Below, one piece after another: positions 24,826-32,769 of a stretch of 41,612 nt of DNA. A program made the position numbers and the translations under genes. How positions within the stretch are numbered: the stretch's first letter is position 1; each line of letters begins with the position of its first letter. This stretch comes from an uncultured Oscillospiraceae bacterium (GTDB lineage Bacteria > Bacillota > Clostridia > Oscillospirales > Acutalibacteraceae), in the NCBI GenBank assembly GCA_949289045.1, contig CASEMN010000018.1:1-41612 (forward strand), in the 5' to 3' direction. The notes under the pieces were generated by a model. The model saw only the letters and a program-made list of their open reading frames with translations. It made no database searches and had not been told where the DNA came from.

Positions 24826-26073
24826 TCAGTAATTTTCCTGAAGCCCTTTTTCATCAAAAAGGAAAGCAGCTTCAAGAGCAATGTTGAGTCCTGCCTGCAT
24901 AGTCTTTGAATCAAGGTTATCGGCAGTATCTGTTCTTGTATGGTAGTAACGTGCAGGGGCGGGGTCCATTGAAGCGAGAGTTGCGGCGGGAATACCAGCC
25001 TGAGAAACTGCCGCTGCATCGGAGGAACCGAAGAAAACACTCTTATAGGGGAGGTCAAGACCTGCTTCGCTTGCCGCTTTTTTGAGCAGAGCACATACTC
25101 TTGGGTCGTTTTTGACCGTACCTGTCATATCTCTGTTGTAAACTGCAAGATGCTCAAAATCACGGAAAGTTTCAAGTCCGATAAAGGCGGTTTCGATTTC
25201 CTGGCACTCTTTAAGATGTTTCTTTGAGTAAGCCTTGGCTCCTCTGAGGCCTGCTTCTTCAGAACCTGTGAGGACTGCACGAACCTCTGTGTTTTCAAAA
25301 CGTATGTCGTTGTCAGCCATAAACTTGAGAACAGCCATGGAACCTACAACGCCTGTAAGGTTATCGTTTGCGCCGTCAACAACCAATTTCCAGTTTGTGA
25401 AGAAAAGAACGATAACGCCCACGGGAATTAAAAAGTACTGGATTGTGCCGAGAGTTTTTGCAAATCCGTCAACAGGGGCGGTAAGAACATATCCCTGAGC
25501 GACGGCAATAATTGAACTTACAATAGAAAATATAAGGCTTGCAAAGCCGATTACTATAACTGTTGTAAGGAGCTTAGCTCCGCCGAGGTGTGTAAAATAC
25601 CATTCGTGAGCTGCGTCGCAGTGACCGGAGAAAACTATGCGGCGTTTTACTTCGCCTTTAGGCTTTCTTATAGCCACAACGTTTGCCGAAGTCTTTTTCG
25701 GGAAAAACGGGTCGATAAACTGTTTGTACATAAGGAATTCCATGATAACGCTCAGCCCGCAGAGCAGAAGGATTATCATTGAAATGAGGGGCGAAACGAA
25801 ATTGTAGAGGAGCACAGATGCAATCAAGCCTATTCCGCAAATAATGACCCATGCCATAAATGCGGCGGGATGAAGAGTGAACTCTTCGATTGATACATCG
25901 TCTGCCCAATCCTTAAGACGGGTTGCCATATACTCCTGCGCCTGGCGTTCGCCCTTAGAGCCCGAGCCACGTTTATCGAAATTAGAGCAAATATGCTTAA
26001 TTTCACGCAGGCAGTAATTGGTGTTTTCTTTCAGCTTTGAGCTGAAATTTTTTGTGCTTTCGCTAGCTTTCAT
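24826..26073 (-). CDS. Transmembrane M28-family metallopeptidase
   Basis: A 415-residue zinc aminopeptidase-like protein in which the M28 domain is interrupted by membrane segments (about 72-118 and 168-228). Catalytic and zinc residues are intact: His151 and Asp153 (SGHCDAAH), Asp237 (DGANDN), Glu272-Glu273 (GSEEAG), SSDAAA, and His378 (HTRTD). It may trim peptides at the membrane. An ATG at 26097 is in frame but lacks a site; I chose ATG 26073, which follows AGAGGAAAGAGAG. It has its own promoter and is followed by its inactive paralogue. The substrate is unknown. Confidence 0.85.
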   Translation of the reverse strand: MKASESTKNFSSKLKENTNYCLREIKHICSNFDKRGSGSKGERQAQEYMATRLKDWADDVSIEEFTLHPAAFMAWVIICGIGLIASVLLYNFVSPLISMIILLLCGLSVIMEFLMYKQFIDPFFPKKTSANVVAIRKPKGEVKRRIVFSGHCDAAHEWYFTHLGGAKLLTTVIVIGFASLIFSIVSSIIAVAQGYVLTAPVDGFAKTLGTIQYFLIPVGVIVLFFTNWKLVVDGANDNLTGVVGSMAVLKFMADNDIRFENTEVRAVLTGSEEAGLRGAKAYSKKHLKECQEIETAFIGLETFRDFEHLAVYNRDMTGTVKNDPRVCALLKKAASEAGLDLPYKSVFFGSSDAAAVSQAGIPAATLASMDPAPARYYHTRTDTADNLDSKTMQAGLNIALEAAFLFDEKGLQENY

Positions 26074-26119
26074 TTTTTCACTCTCTTTCCTCTGCATTAA
26101 GCAGATTAATATCTTAAAT

Positions 26120-26148
26120 ATTATACCAAACCCGGCATTTTATGTCGA
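26120..26148 (-). promoter_or_regulatory. Promoter for the M28 pair
   Basis: On the minus strand TCGACA (26148-26143), a 17-base spacer and TATAAT (26125-26120), with the TG of an extended -10. Confidence 0.65.
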
Positions 26149-26179
26149 GCAAAAATAAACAGTTTATAAATAAAATTCC

Positions 26180-26482
26180 TTACATTTCATAGTCAACAGC
26201 GCTTCTGTCTTCACGTACCAGCTTTACGAAATTTGAAATTTCTTTGTGGACGGGATGAACGGTGTATGAAGCGACGTCTTCAAGAGAGTCGAACTCACTT
26301 ATAAGCACAGCGTCAAAATTTGTCTCCTTGGGGTTAACGTTTTTCATTACTTCCATTTTTCTGATATATGGTATTTTTTCGGGAAGTGCTTCAAGCATAG
26401 CTTTAACTTTAGCTATATTTTCGTCCTTAGTGCATCCTTCAGCATTTTCTTTGAATTTCCACATTACTATGTGTTTTATCAT
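26180..26482 (-). CDS. Dabb-domain (stress-responsive A/B barrel) protein
   Basis: A 100-residue dimeric alpha/beta-barrel protein of the Dabb family, recognised from the opening MIKHIVMWKFK, the central FDAVLISEFDSLEDVASY and the VHPVHKEI segment. The family includes stress proteins and a few small enzymes; the role here is unknown. It begins 15 bases after the nucleosidase gene, with AAAGGAGAG upstream, so the two are very likely co-transcribed. Confidence 0.85.
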   Translation of the reverse strand: MIKHIVMWKFKENAEGCTKDENIAKVKAMLEALPEKIPYIRKMEVMKNVNPKETNFDAVLISEFDSLEDVASYTVHPVHKEISNFVKLVREDRSAVDYEM

Positions 26483-26497
26483 TTGATACTCTCCTTT

Positions 26498-27214
26498 TTA
26501 TTTCCAGATTTCATCGTGTTTAAGCATTCTTGAAAAAAGAGAATCGAGAACCATGGTAAGGGAATCCTCTGCTCTGTCGTTCATTTCACGGTAGCTTTCG
26601 GAAGCGGCATCTCCTGCGTCATCGGATATTTTTCTCAGTGACAGCATAGGAACACCTGCCTTATGACATACGGAAGCGATAGCGGCTGTCTCCATATCGA
26701 AAGCACAGATTCCGAAAGTGTCAAGATAAAATTTCTTTTTATCCTCGTCGGCGAGGAAAAAGTCTCCTGTTCCGAGCTTTCCGGTCTTTATACCCTTACT
26801 CTGAGTTACAAGCTCCAAAAGAGTTTTGTCTGCTTCATATACGAAATCCTGTCCGGGCTTTTCGCCTACTTTAAAGCCAAGGGGGGTAAGGTCAAAGTCA
26901 CATTCAACATAGCTTTCCCCTGCCACGAAATCTTCTTTTCTCAGTCCTGTTACAGCTCCGGAAAGTCCAGCATTGAGAATGTAGTCAGCTTTGTCATCGC
27001 TTATGAGGAAAGAAACGCAGCTTGCGGCATTTACTTTGCCTATACCGCATTCAACTCCTATTATTTTGAGGTCGCGTCCGTTTTCGCTGAGGGTAAACTC
27101 AATTGATTTATTGCCCCTGCGTACAGAAGAAACAAAATTTTTATTTTCCGCATATTTTTCAAAGGGAAGATATTCCATTGAGTCCGCAAAGGCTATTCCG
27201 ACAGTTTTTGTCAC
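26498..27214 (-). CDS. 5'-Methylthioadenosine/S-adenosylhomocysteine nucleosidase-like protein
   Basis: A 238-residue nucleoside phosphorylase-superfamily protein. The nucleoside-binding AFDMETAAIA (MEGAA-type) and the catalytic-Asp segment ISDDAGDAA match MTA/SAH nucleosidases, which split the by-products of SAM use to adenine and a thioribosyl compound. The Gly of MEGAA is Thr, so the specificity is not certain. The start is GTG 27214 with AAGGAG upstream and a near-consensus promoter. Radical SAM enzymes such as the one at 19616 generate 5'-deoxyadenosine, which this class can also degrade; a direct link is inference. Confidence 0.82.
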   Translation of the reverse strand: MTKTVGIAFADSMEYLPFEKYAENKNFVSSVRRGNKSIEFTLSENGRDLKIIGVECGIGKVNAASCVSFLISDDKADYILNAGLSGAVTGLRKEDFVAGESYVECDFDLTPLGFKVGEKPGQDFVYEADKTLLELVTQSKGIKTGKLGTGDFFLADEDKKKFYLDTFGICAFDMETAAIASVCHKAGVPMLSLRKISDDAGDAASESYREMNDRAEDSLTMVLDSLFSRMLKHDEIWK

Positions 27215-27260
27215 TTAAATCAGCTCCTTAGTGATAAAATAGTTGATATTGGTTAAGTAG

Positions 27261-27289
27261 ATTATACGATTGTGGCGGCTCTTAGTCAA
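27261..27289 (-). promoter_or_regulatory. Promoter for the nucleosidase/Dabb operon
   Basis: On the minus strand TTGACT (27289-27284), a 17-base spacer and perfect TATAAT (27266-27261). Confidence 0.75.
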
Positions 27290-27444
27290 TGCGCCTGAGT
27301 TTCTCAAAATCCCTTTTTGCATAGTATGGAAAGGGGAGAAAACAAGCGCATTGCAGCGGGGTGGCATTAGCCCCATGAGAAGCCCCGCTCACCATAAAAG
27401 GGCATTGCGCTCAATAAAGGCGCAGAGCTAAGCTTTGCGCCTTT
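27287..27444. repeat. Cluster of inverted repeats
   Basis: Three hairpins lie in a row. First, CAATGCGC (27287-27294) pairs with GCGCATTG (27346-27353), with inner TTTCTC/GAGAAA and CCCTTT/AAAGGG pairs. Second, AGCGGGG (27355-27361) pairs with CCCCGCT (27383-27389), or alternatively GGGG with CCCC at 27371. Third, a 13-pair stem at 27416-27444 has a three-base loop. No T tract follows any of them. It may be a palindromic repeat or a small structured RNA; I recognise no riboswitch. Confidence 0.5.
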
Positions 27445-27505
27445 CGATTATTTATAATGTTTTTATAATGTGTTCCTCATGGTTGCTGACGAAGGAGGAA
27501 AAATG

Positions 27506-27514
27506 TGGTATAAT
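27506..27514 (+). promoter_or_regulatory. Extended -10 promoter for DUF951-prfA
   Basis: TGGTATAAT (27506-27514) is a perfect extended -10; the -35 is weak (CTGACG near 27486). Confidence 0.6.
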
Positions 27515-27550
27515 AACAAGAAGTCTTAAGTTAAAGAAAGGAGCGTTATT

Positions 27551-27739
27551 ATGGACGTACAAAAGGGCGATATACTTGAGATGAAAAAAAATCATCCATG
27601 CGGCGGCAACAGATTTCTTGTACTGCGTTCAGGTATGGATTTTAAAATCCGCTGTGAAAAGTGCGGCCGTGAGGTAATGGTGCCCCGTGTTAAGGCGGAA
27701 AGAAATATTAAAAAGATAATCAGGGATGCTGAGGATTAG
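27551..27739 (+). CDS. DUF951-family small zinc-ribbon-like protein
   Basis: A 62-residue protein of the DUF951 family found across Firmicutes. It has an HPCGG turn (about residues 17-21) and a CEKCGREV pair that could bind zinc, in a beta-rich fold. Function is unknown. It is preceded by AAAGGAG and lies 53 bases before prfA, so it is probably the first gene of the housekeeping run. Confidence 0.85.
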   Translation: MDVQKGDILEMKKNHPCGGNRFLVLRSGMDFKIRCEKCGREVMVPRVKAERNIKKIIRDAED

Positions 27740-27792
27740 CTTTTCGGATTTTGATTAAAATATAAAAGTTAAAAGACGAAAGGAAAATCGAA

Positions 27793-28860
27793 ATGTTTGA
27801 AAAACTCAGCGCAGTAGAAAAGAAATTTGAAGAGATAAATGAAAAGCTCTGTGACCCTCAGGTGGTTTCGGATATAGAGCAGTATACATCTTTAATGAAA
27901 GAGATAAAAAACTTAACACCTGTCGTTGAAAAATTCCGTGAATATAAAAAGCTCAAGGAAAGCTATGACGAGGCAAAAATGCTTCTTGATGAGGGCGGAC
28001 TCGAAAAAGATTTCCGTGAAATGGTTCAGCAGGAATATGAAGAAGCGGGAGAAAATATGGAAAAGGCGGAGCAGGAGCTTAAAGTTCTGCTTTTGCCAAA
28101 GGATCCCAACGACGACAGAAACGTTATTGTTGAAATAAGAGGCGGAGCCGGAGGAGAAGAGGCGGCGCTGTTTGCCGGAACTCTTTTCAGAATGTATTCA
28201 ATGTATGCCGAAACAAAGGGCTGGAAGCCCGAAATACTTTCTTCCAATCCCACGGAGCTTGGCGGATTCAAGGAAGTCAGCTTTATGATTGAGGGTGAGG
28301 GAGCTTACTCACGTTTTAAATTTGAAAGCGGAGTTCACCGTGTGCAGCGTGTTCCCGAAACCGAAAGTCAGGGCAGAATACACACCTCCACTGTTACAGT
28401 TGCTGTGCTTCCGGAAGCCCAGGAAGTGGATGTAGAAATAAATCCGGCGGATTTGCAGATAGATACTTACCGTTCCGGTGGAGCGGGAGGCCAGCACGTC
28501 AATAAAACCGAATCGGCAATCAGAATAACCCATATTCCCACGGGAACAGTTGTAGAGTGTCAGGATGAGCGAAGCCAGTATAAGAATAAGGACAGAGCCA
28601 TGAAGATACTCCGTTCAAGAATCCTTGAAGCGGAGCAGGAAAAGCAGAATGCGGAAATTGCCGGAGCAAGACGCTTGCAGGTAGGTACAGGCGATAGAAG
28701 TGAGAGAATACGTACCTATAACTATCCACAGGGCAGAGTCAGCGACCACAGAATCGGACTTACCCTTTACCGTCTTGAAGCTATACTCAACGGTGATCTT
28801 GACGAGCTTATTGATGCCCTTATAACTGCCGAAACGGCAGAAAAGCTGAAAGCTCAGTAA
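27793..28860 (+). CDS. prfA: Peptide chain release factor 1
   Basis: RF1 reads UAA and UAG stop codons and triggers peptide release. The 355-residue product has the catalytic GGQ in [13 protein letters not shown] (about residue 230) and an RF1-type sequence around [14 protein letters not shown]. It has no frameshift site, as expected for RF1. The methyltransferase gene prmC, often next to it, is not here; tsaC follows after 15 bases instead. Confidence 0.96.
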   Translation: MFEKLSAVEKKFEEINEKLCDPQVVSDIEQYTSLMKEIKNLTPVVEKFREYKKLKESYDEAKMLLDEGGLEKDFREMVQQEYEEAGENMEKAEQELKVLLLPKDPNDDRNVIVEIRGGAGGEEAALFAGTLFRMYSMYAETKGWKPEILSSNPTELGGFKEVSFMIEGEGAYSRFKFESGVHRVQRVPETESQGRIHTSTVTVAVLPEAQEVDVEINPADLQIDTYRSGGAGGQHVNKTESAIRITHIPTGTVVECQDERSQYKNKDRAMKILRSRILEAEQEKQNAEIAGARRLQVGTGDRSERIRTYNYPQGRVSDHRIGLTLYRLEAILNGDLDELIDALITAETAEKLKAQ

Positions 28861-28875
28861 AAAGCAGGTGATTTT

Positions 28876-29898
28876 TTGAAAACACTTTATTTAAAAAGCG
28901 GAATAAATGAGGATTACGATAAAGCGGCAGAAATTCTTAAAAACGGAGGCCTTGTGGCAATTCCCACAGAGACCGTTTACGGTCTTGCTGCCAATGCTCT
29001 GAACTCAGAATCTGTAAAGAATATATTTGCTGCAAAGGGCAGACCCGGTGATAATCCCCTTATAGTCCACATAAGCTCTATGGAGGAGCTTTATCCTCTT
29101 GTGGAGGAAGTTCCGGAGAAGGCAAAAATCCTTGCGGAAAAATTCTGGCCGGGTCCTCTTACAATGATATTTAAAAAGTCTTCCATTATCCCCGATGAAG
29201 TAAGTGCGGGACTCGAAACAGTTGCAGTCAGAATGCCGTCCCATAAGGATGCAAGAGAGATTATAAAAAGAAGCGGCCTTCCTCTTGCAGCACCCTCTGC
29301 AAATACTTCAGGCAGACCCAGTCCCACAAACGCAAAACGTGTTTTGGAGGATATGGACGGAAAAATAGATGCGGTTTTTGATGGCGGAAACTGTGAATAC
29401 GGCGTTGAATCGACTGTAATAACCCTTGTAGGAAAAGTCCCGACTCTTTTGAGACCCGGCGGAATAACCTACACGCAGCTTTGCGACGCTTTAGGAGAAG
29501 TCAATATAGATAAAGGTGTGCTAAGTCCCGTAGATAATAGCCGTAAGGTTGCTTCACCGGGAATGAAGTATAAGCACTATGCGCCGAAAGCTCATGTTAC
29601 AATTGTAAAGGGAAGCTTTGATGGCTTTAAAAATTACGTGGAGCAAAACTCTAAGGATGGCTGCGCCGTTATGTGCTTTGAGGGAGAGGAAAAATATTTT
29701 TCACTTCCTTGTGTTACATACGGCACTGAAAAAGACCATCTTTCCCAGTCAAAGAGAATTTTTGAAGCTCTTCGTGAAACCGATTCATTGGGAGCGGAGC
29801 GAGTATATGCCAGATGTCCGTCAACTGATGAAATCGGACTTGCAGTACTTAACAGACTTTTAAGGGCGGCGGCTTTTGAGGTGATTGAGGTTGAATAG
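28876..29898 (+). CDS. Threonylcarbamoyl-AMP synthase (Sua5/TsaC, long form)
   Basis: It makes threonylcarbamoyl-AMP from threonine, bicarbonate and ATP for the t6A modification at position 37 of ANN-decoding tRNAs. The 340-residue product has the YrdC domain (about 1-205), with IPTETVYGL, RPGDNPLIVH, SANTSGRPSPT and VESTVI, plus the C-terminal Sua5 domain, so it is the long Sua5 form. The start is a TTG at 28876 with CAGGTGA upstream; no ATG is in reach. It overlaps coaE by eight bases. Confidence 0.93.
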   Translation: MKTLYLKSGINEDYDKAAEILKNGGLVAIPTETVYGLAANALNSESVKNIFAAKGRPGDNPLIVHISSMEELYPLVEEVPEKAKILAEKFWPGPLTMIFKKSSIIPDEVSAGLETVAVRMPSHKDAREIIKRSGLPLAAPSANTSGRPSPTNAKRVLEDMDGKIDAVFDGGNCEYGVESTVITLVGKVPTLLRPGGITYTQLCDALGEVNIDKGVLSPVDNSRKVASPGMKYKHYAPKAHVTIVKGSFDGFKNYVEQNSKDGCAVMCFEGEEKYFSLPCVTYGTEKDHLSQSKRIFEALRETDSLGAERVYARCPSTDEIGLAVLNRLLRAAAFEVIEVE

Positions 29899-30520
29899 TT
29901 CGCAATTGGGAATTATAATCGGACTTACAGGACAGACGGGAGCGGGCAAAACCAGCGTAGGCGAGCTCCTTTCCCAAAGGGGATGCGAGGTAATCGATAC
30001 TGATAAAATCGCAAGAGCCATAACTGAAAAAGGTTCGCCGGTGCTTATGATGCTTGCTGAAGCTTTCGGCGAGGATATTCTCGAAAACGGAGAGCTTAAC
30101 AGACGCCTTTTAGCTTCAAGGGCGTTTTCTTCAAGGGAGAACACCGAAAAGCTAAACTCCGTCACACATCCTGAAATTACCAAAAGAGTAAAAAGAAGAA
30201 TTGAGGAAGCCTTTAAAAATGGCAAAAAGGCGGCGGTCATAGATGCCGCAGCGCTTTTTGAAAGCGGAGAGGATAAGCTGTGTGATTTTACAGTAGCCGT
30301 AATCTGTCCTGAGGATATACGTTTTGAAAGAATTATGAAACGTGACGGTATAACTGAGGAACAGGCTTTGGCGAGAATAAAAGCACAGCACGACGAGCAA
30401 TATTATATACATAATGCGGACATGATAATAAGGAATTATCCTCCCTATGATTTAAAAGAGCAGACGGACAGGATAATTTCCCGAATGGAAAGTGAGGCAT
30501 ATGGAAAAAAGAAAGGCTAA
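29891..30520 (+). CDS. coaE: Dephospho-CoA kinase
   Basis: CoaE phosphorylates dephospho-CoA in the last step of coenzyme A synthesis. The 209-residue product has the P-loop GLTGQTGAGKTS near the N-terminus, the substrate-binding VIDTDKIAR and a lid with RRLLASRAF. Length is normal. The start is probably TTG 29891, six bases after GAGGTGA inside the end of tsaC; TTG 29885 is the alternative. It is coupled to tsaC by overlap. Confidence 0.94.
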   Translation: MNSSQLGIIIGLTGQTGAGKTSVGELLSQRGCEVIDTDKIARAITEKGSPVLMMLAEAFGEDILENGELNRRLLASRAFSSRENTEKLNSVTHPEITKRVKRRIEEAFKNGKKAAVIDAAALFESGEDKLCDFTVAVICPEDIRFERIMKRDGITEEQALARIKAQHDEQYYIHNADMIIRNYPPYDLKEQTDRIISRMESEAYGKKKG

Positions 30521-31073
30521 GTTTTATTTTAAGGGTGCTTTGATTTTTCTTGTTTGTATTTTAGTTATCTTTTCTCTCGTGTTTACTGCCGGAACCCTTG
30601 TTTTAAGAAGTCTTTATAAACCCCAGTATACACTTCTTGCGGAAAAGTACGCTGCGGAAAATTCTTTGGAATTGTCTTTGGTTTACGGGGTTATGCACAC
30701 TGAAAGCGGATTTAATCCCGATGCGGAGTCAGAGGTTGGAGCTTTGGGTCTTATGCAGCTTACACCTGAGACTTTCCAGTGGCTTCAGACAAAGACGGGA
30801 GAGGATTTGCCTGATGAGGCTTTGAAAGATCCGGAGACAAATATAAAATACGGATGTCTGTTTTTAGGTATGCTTCAGGAGGAGTTTGGCACTATGCGGG
30901 AAATCCTTGCGGCATATCATGCAGGCAGAGGCAGTGTAAACAACTGGCTTTCAGATGATGCATATTCGTCGGACGGAAAGACTCTTCAAACTATACCTTA
31001 CAGTGACACCGCTCACTATGTAAGCAAAGTGGAGCGGGCATATAAAATATACAGTAATCTCTACGGTATCTAA
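30501..31073 (+). CDS. Membrane-anchored lytic transglycosylase (SLT domain)
   Basis: A 190-residue protein with one N-terminal membrane anchor (about 8-33) and an extracellular Slt70-like lysozyme domain. The catalytic Glu lies in VMHTESGFNPDA, followed by GALGLMQLTP and AYHAGRGSVNNW, the family signatures. It cuts peptidoglycan between MurNAc and GlcNAc. Its start, ATG 30501, lies inside the end of coaE (20-base overlap); GTG 30492 is an alternative. Confidence 0.92.
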   Translation: MEKRKAKFYFKGALIFLVCILVIFSLVFTAGTLVLRSLYKPQYTLLAEKYAAENSLELSLVYGVMHTESGFNPDAESEVGALGLMQLTPETFQWLQTKTGEDLPDEALKDPETNIKYGCLFLGMLQEEFGTMREILAAYHAGRGSVNNWLSDDAYSSDGKTLQTIPYSDTAHYVSKVERAYKIYSNLYGI

Positions 31074-31095
31074 CCGTTTAACAGGAGGAATAAAA

Positions 31096-32499
31096 ATGAG
31101 TGACAAGAAAACAGATGCAAAGGAGCTTGCTAAAAAGCTTTTTTATAAGCCTGTAAATGCCGGTGAAGAGCTGGGCAAAAAAGAGCTTAAAAAAGCTGAC
31201 GGTTTCTGCGAAGGATATATGGACTTTCTTCAAACCGCAAAAACCGAAAGAGAAGTTGTGGAGTATACAGTGGAAGCGGCAAAAAAGGCCGGTTTTGTTC
31301 CCTTTGAATCAGATAAAAACTATGCTCCCGGCGATAAGGTTTACTATGTGAACCGTGAAAAAGCAGTGATACTTGCAGTTATCGGCAAAAAGAGCCTCAG
31401 AGAGGGCGTAAGAATAGCCGCAGCTCACATTGATTCACCCCGCCTTGACCTTAAACCCAACCCCATGTATGAAGAGGGAGAAATAGCATATTTCAAAACC
31501 CATTACTACGGGGGAATTAAAAAATATCAGTGGCCGACAGTTCCGCTTTCACTTCACGGAGTGATAGTGAAATCTGACGGCAGCAAGGTTACTGTAAACA
31601 TCGGAGAAGATAAGGATGATCCGAAGTTTATCATCACCGATCTTCTTCCCCACCTTGCAGGCGAGCAGATGAAGAGAACCCCCGGTCAGCTTATCAGGGG
31701 CGAAGAGCTTAACGTCATAATCGGAAGCAGACCCTTTAAGGATGATGCGGAAAGCGACAGAGTAAAGCTCAATATTATGAATATACTTTTTGAAAAGTAT
31801 GGAATTGTAGAGAAAGATTTTATCTGTGCAGAGCTTAGTCTTGTACCTGCTTTCCCGGTTTCTGATATCGGTTTTGACAGAAGTCTTATCGGCGGATACG
31901 GCCATGATGACAGAGTCTGTGCATATCCGGAGCTTATGGCAGCCCTTGACTGCGAGCCTGAATATACCGCCGTTGCAATTCTTGCCGATAAGGAAGAGGT
32001 AGGAAGCGACGGAAATACTGGACTTAATTCATCTTATCTCAAATACTTTATTGAGGACCTTGCCCATATGGAAGGACTTCCCGGCAGAGATGTTTTGAGA
32101 AAATCCACCTGCCTTTCAGCTGACGTCAATGCTGCCTTTGACCCCACCTTCCCGGAGGTTACAGAAAAACGCAACTGTGCACAGATAAATAAGGGCGTTG
32201 TAATCACCAAATACACCGGTGCAAGAGGTAAATCAGGTACATCCGACGCAAGTGCTGAATATATGGGTAAAATCAGAAGACTTCTCGATAAAGAAGAGAT
32301 CATCTGGCAGACAGGTGAGCTTGGTAAAGTTGATGCAGGCGGCGGCGGAACTGTTGCAATGTATATTGCAAATCTCGACGTTGACGTTGTGGATTTAGGT
32401 GTTCCGGTGCTTTCAATGCATGCTCCCTATGAAGTTGTTTCTAAAACAGATGTCTATATGGCATACAGAGCATTCCTTGCATTTTTTAACGAAAAATAA
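31096..32499 (+). CDS. M18-family aminopeptidase
   Basis: A 467-residue cytoplasmic dizinc aminopeptidase of family M18. Zinc-site segments are visible: AAHIDSPRLDL (His, Asp), YGHDDRVCAY (Asp), DKEEVGSDGNTG (Glu-Glu), ADVNAAFDP and the final SMHAPYEV (His). Members prefer acidic or neutral N-terminal residues and form large oligomers. ACAGGAGG precedes the ATG. It is the last gene of the run from prfA, followed by a very strong terminator. Confidence 0.93.
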   Translation: MSDKKTDAKELAKKLFYKPVNAGEELGKKELKKADGFCEGYMDFLQTAKTEREVVEYTVEAAKKAGFVPFESDKNYAPGDKVYYVNREKAVILAVIGKKSLREGVRIAAAHIDSPRLDLKPNPMYEEGEIAYFKTHYYGGIKKYQWPTVPLSLHGVIVKSDGSKVTVNIGEDKDDPKFIITDLLPHLAGEQMKRTPGQLIRGEELNVIIGSRPFKDDAESDRVKLNIMNILFEKYGIVEKDFICAELSLVPAFPVSDIGFDRSLIGGYGHDDRVCAYPELMAALDCEPEYTAVAILADKEEVGSDGNTGLNSSYLKYFIEDLAHMEGLPGRDVLRKSTCLSADVNAAFDPTFPEVTEKRNCAQINKGVVITKYTGARGKSGTSDASAEYMGKIRRLLDKEEIIWQTGELGKVDAGGGGTVAMYIANLDVDVVDLGVPVLSMHAPYEVVSKTDVYMAYRAFLAFFNEK

Positions 32500-32514
32500 T
32501 GTTAAATCAGTAAT

Positions 32515-32554
32515 AAAAAGGCAGAGACTTTTTTGTAAAAGTCTCTGCCTTTTT
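32515..32554 (+). terminator. Strong terminator after the M18 gene
   Basis: An 18-base-pair perfect stem (32515-32532 with 32537-32554) over a four-base loop, ending in its own T run. Confidence 0.92.
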
Positions 32555-32615
32555 CTGTTTACCGTTGAATTGCTCAAAGAAAACAAAAAGGGTTTGTGTA
32601 AAATGAATATATTAA

Positions 32616-32633
32616 TTGACAAAAAATAAACAA
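32616..32633 (+). promoter_or_regulatory. Candidate Rex operator 1
   Basis: TTGACAA-AAAA-TAAACAA matches the clostridial Rex pattern TTGTTAA-N4-TTAACAA at 11 of 14 defined positions. Its spacing upstream of adhE suits redox control of fermentation. No rex gene is in the window. Confidence 0.4.
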
Positions 32634-32651
32634 ACATTGTCATAGGTTTGA

Positions 32652-32680
32652 TTGACAAAAAAATAACAATGGATTAGAAT
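32652..32680 (+). promoter_or_regulatory. adhE promoter with overlapping candidate Rex operator 2
   Basis: TTGACA (32652-32657), a 17-base spacer and TAGAAT (32675-32680) form the promoter. The Rex-like site TTGACAA-AAAA-ATAACAA (32652-32669; 11 of 14 positions) covers the -35, where a repressor would block RNA polymerase. Confidence 0.6.
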
Positions 32681-32769
32681 ATATACGAAGGGCAAAAAAT
32701 AAAAGTAAAACCTTACAAATCGCCCCTCAGAAATAATAAGCAGATTAAATTCTTAGGAGGAATTTTAAT

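Larger units (their letters stand above)
27215..27550. other. Divergent intergenic region with structured element
   Basis: A 336-base region between divergently transcribed genes. It holds a promoter for each side (27261-27289 minus; 27506-27514 plus) and, between the two promoters, about 160 bases of stacked inverted repeats (27287-27444). By position, the structured part lies essentially outside both mRNAs. Confidence 0.7.

Noticed and set aside
27287..27444. Riboswitch controlling the nucleosidase or DUF951 genes
   Set aside because: Both promoters point away from this segment, so it is not in either 5' leader, and I recognise no known aptamer.
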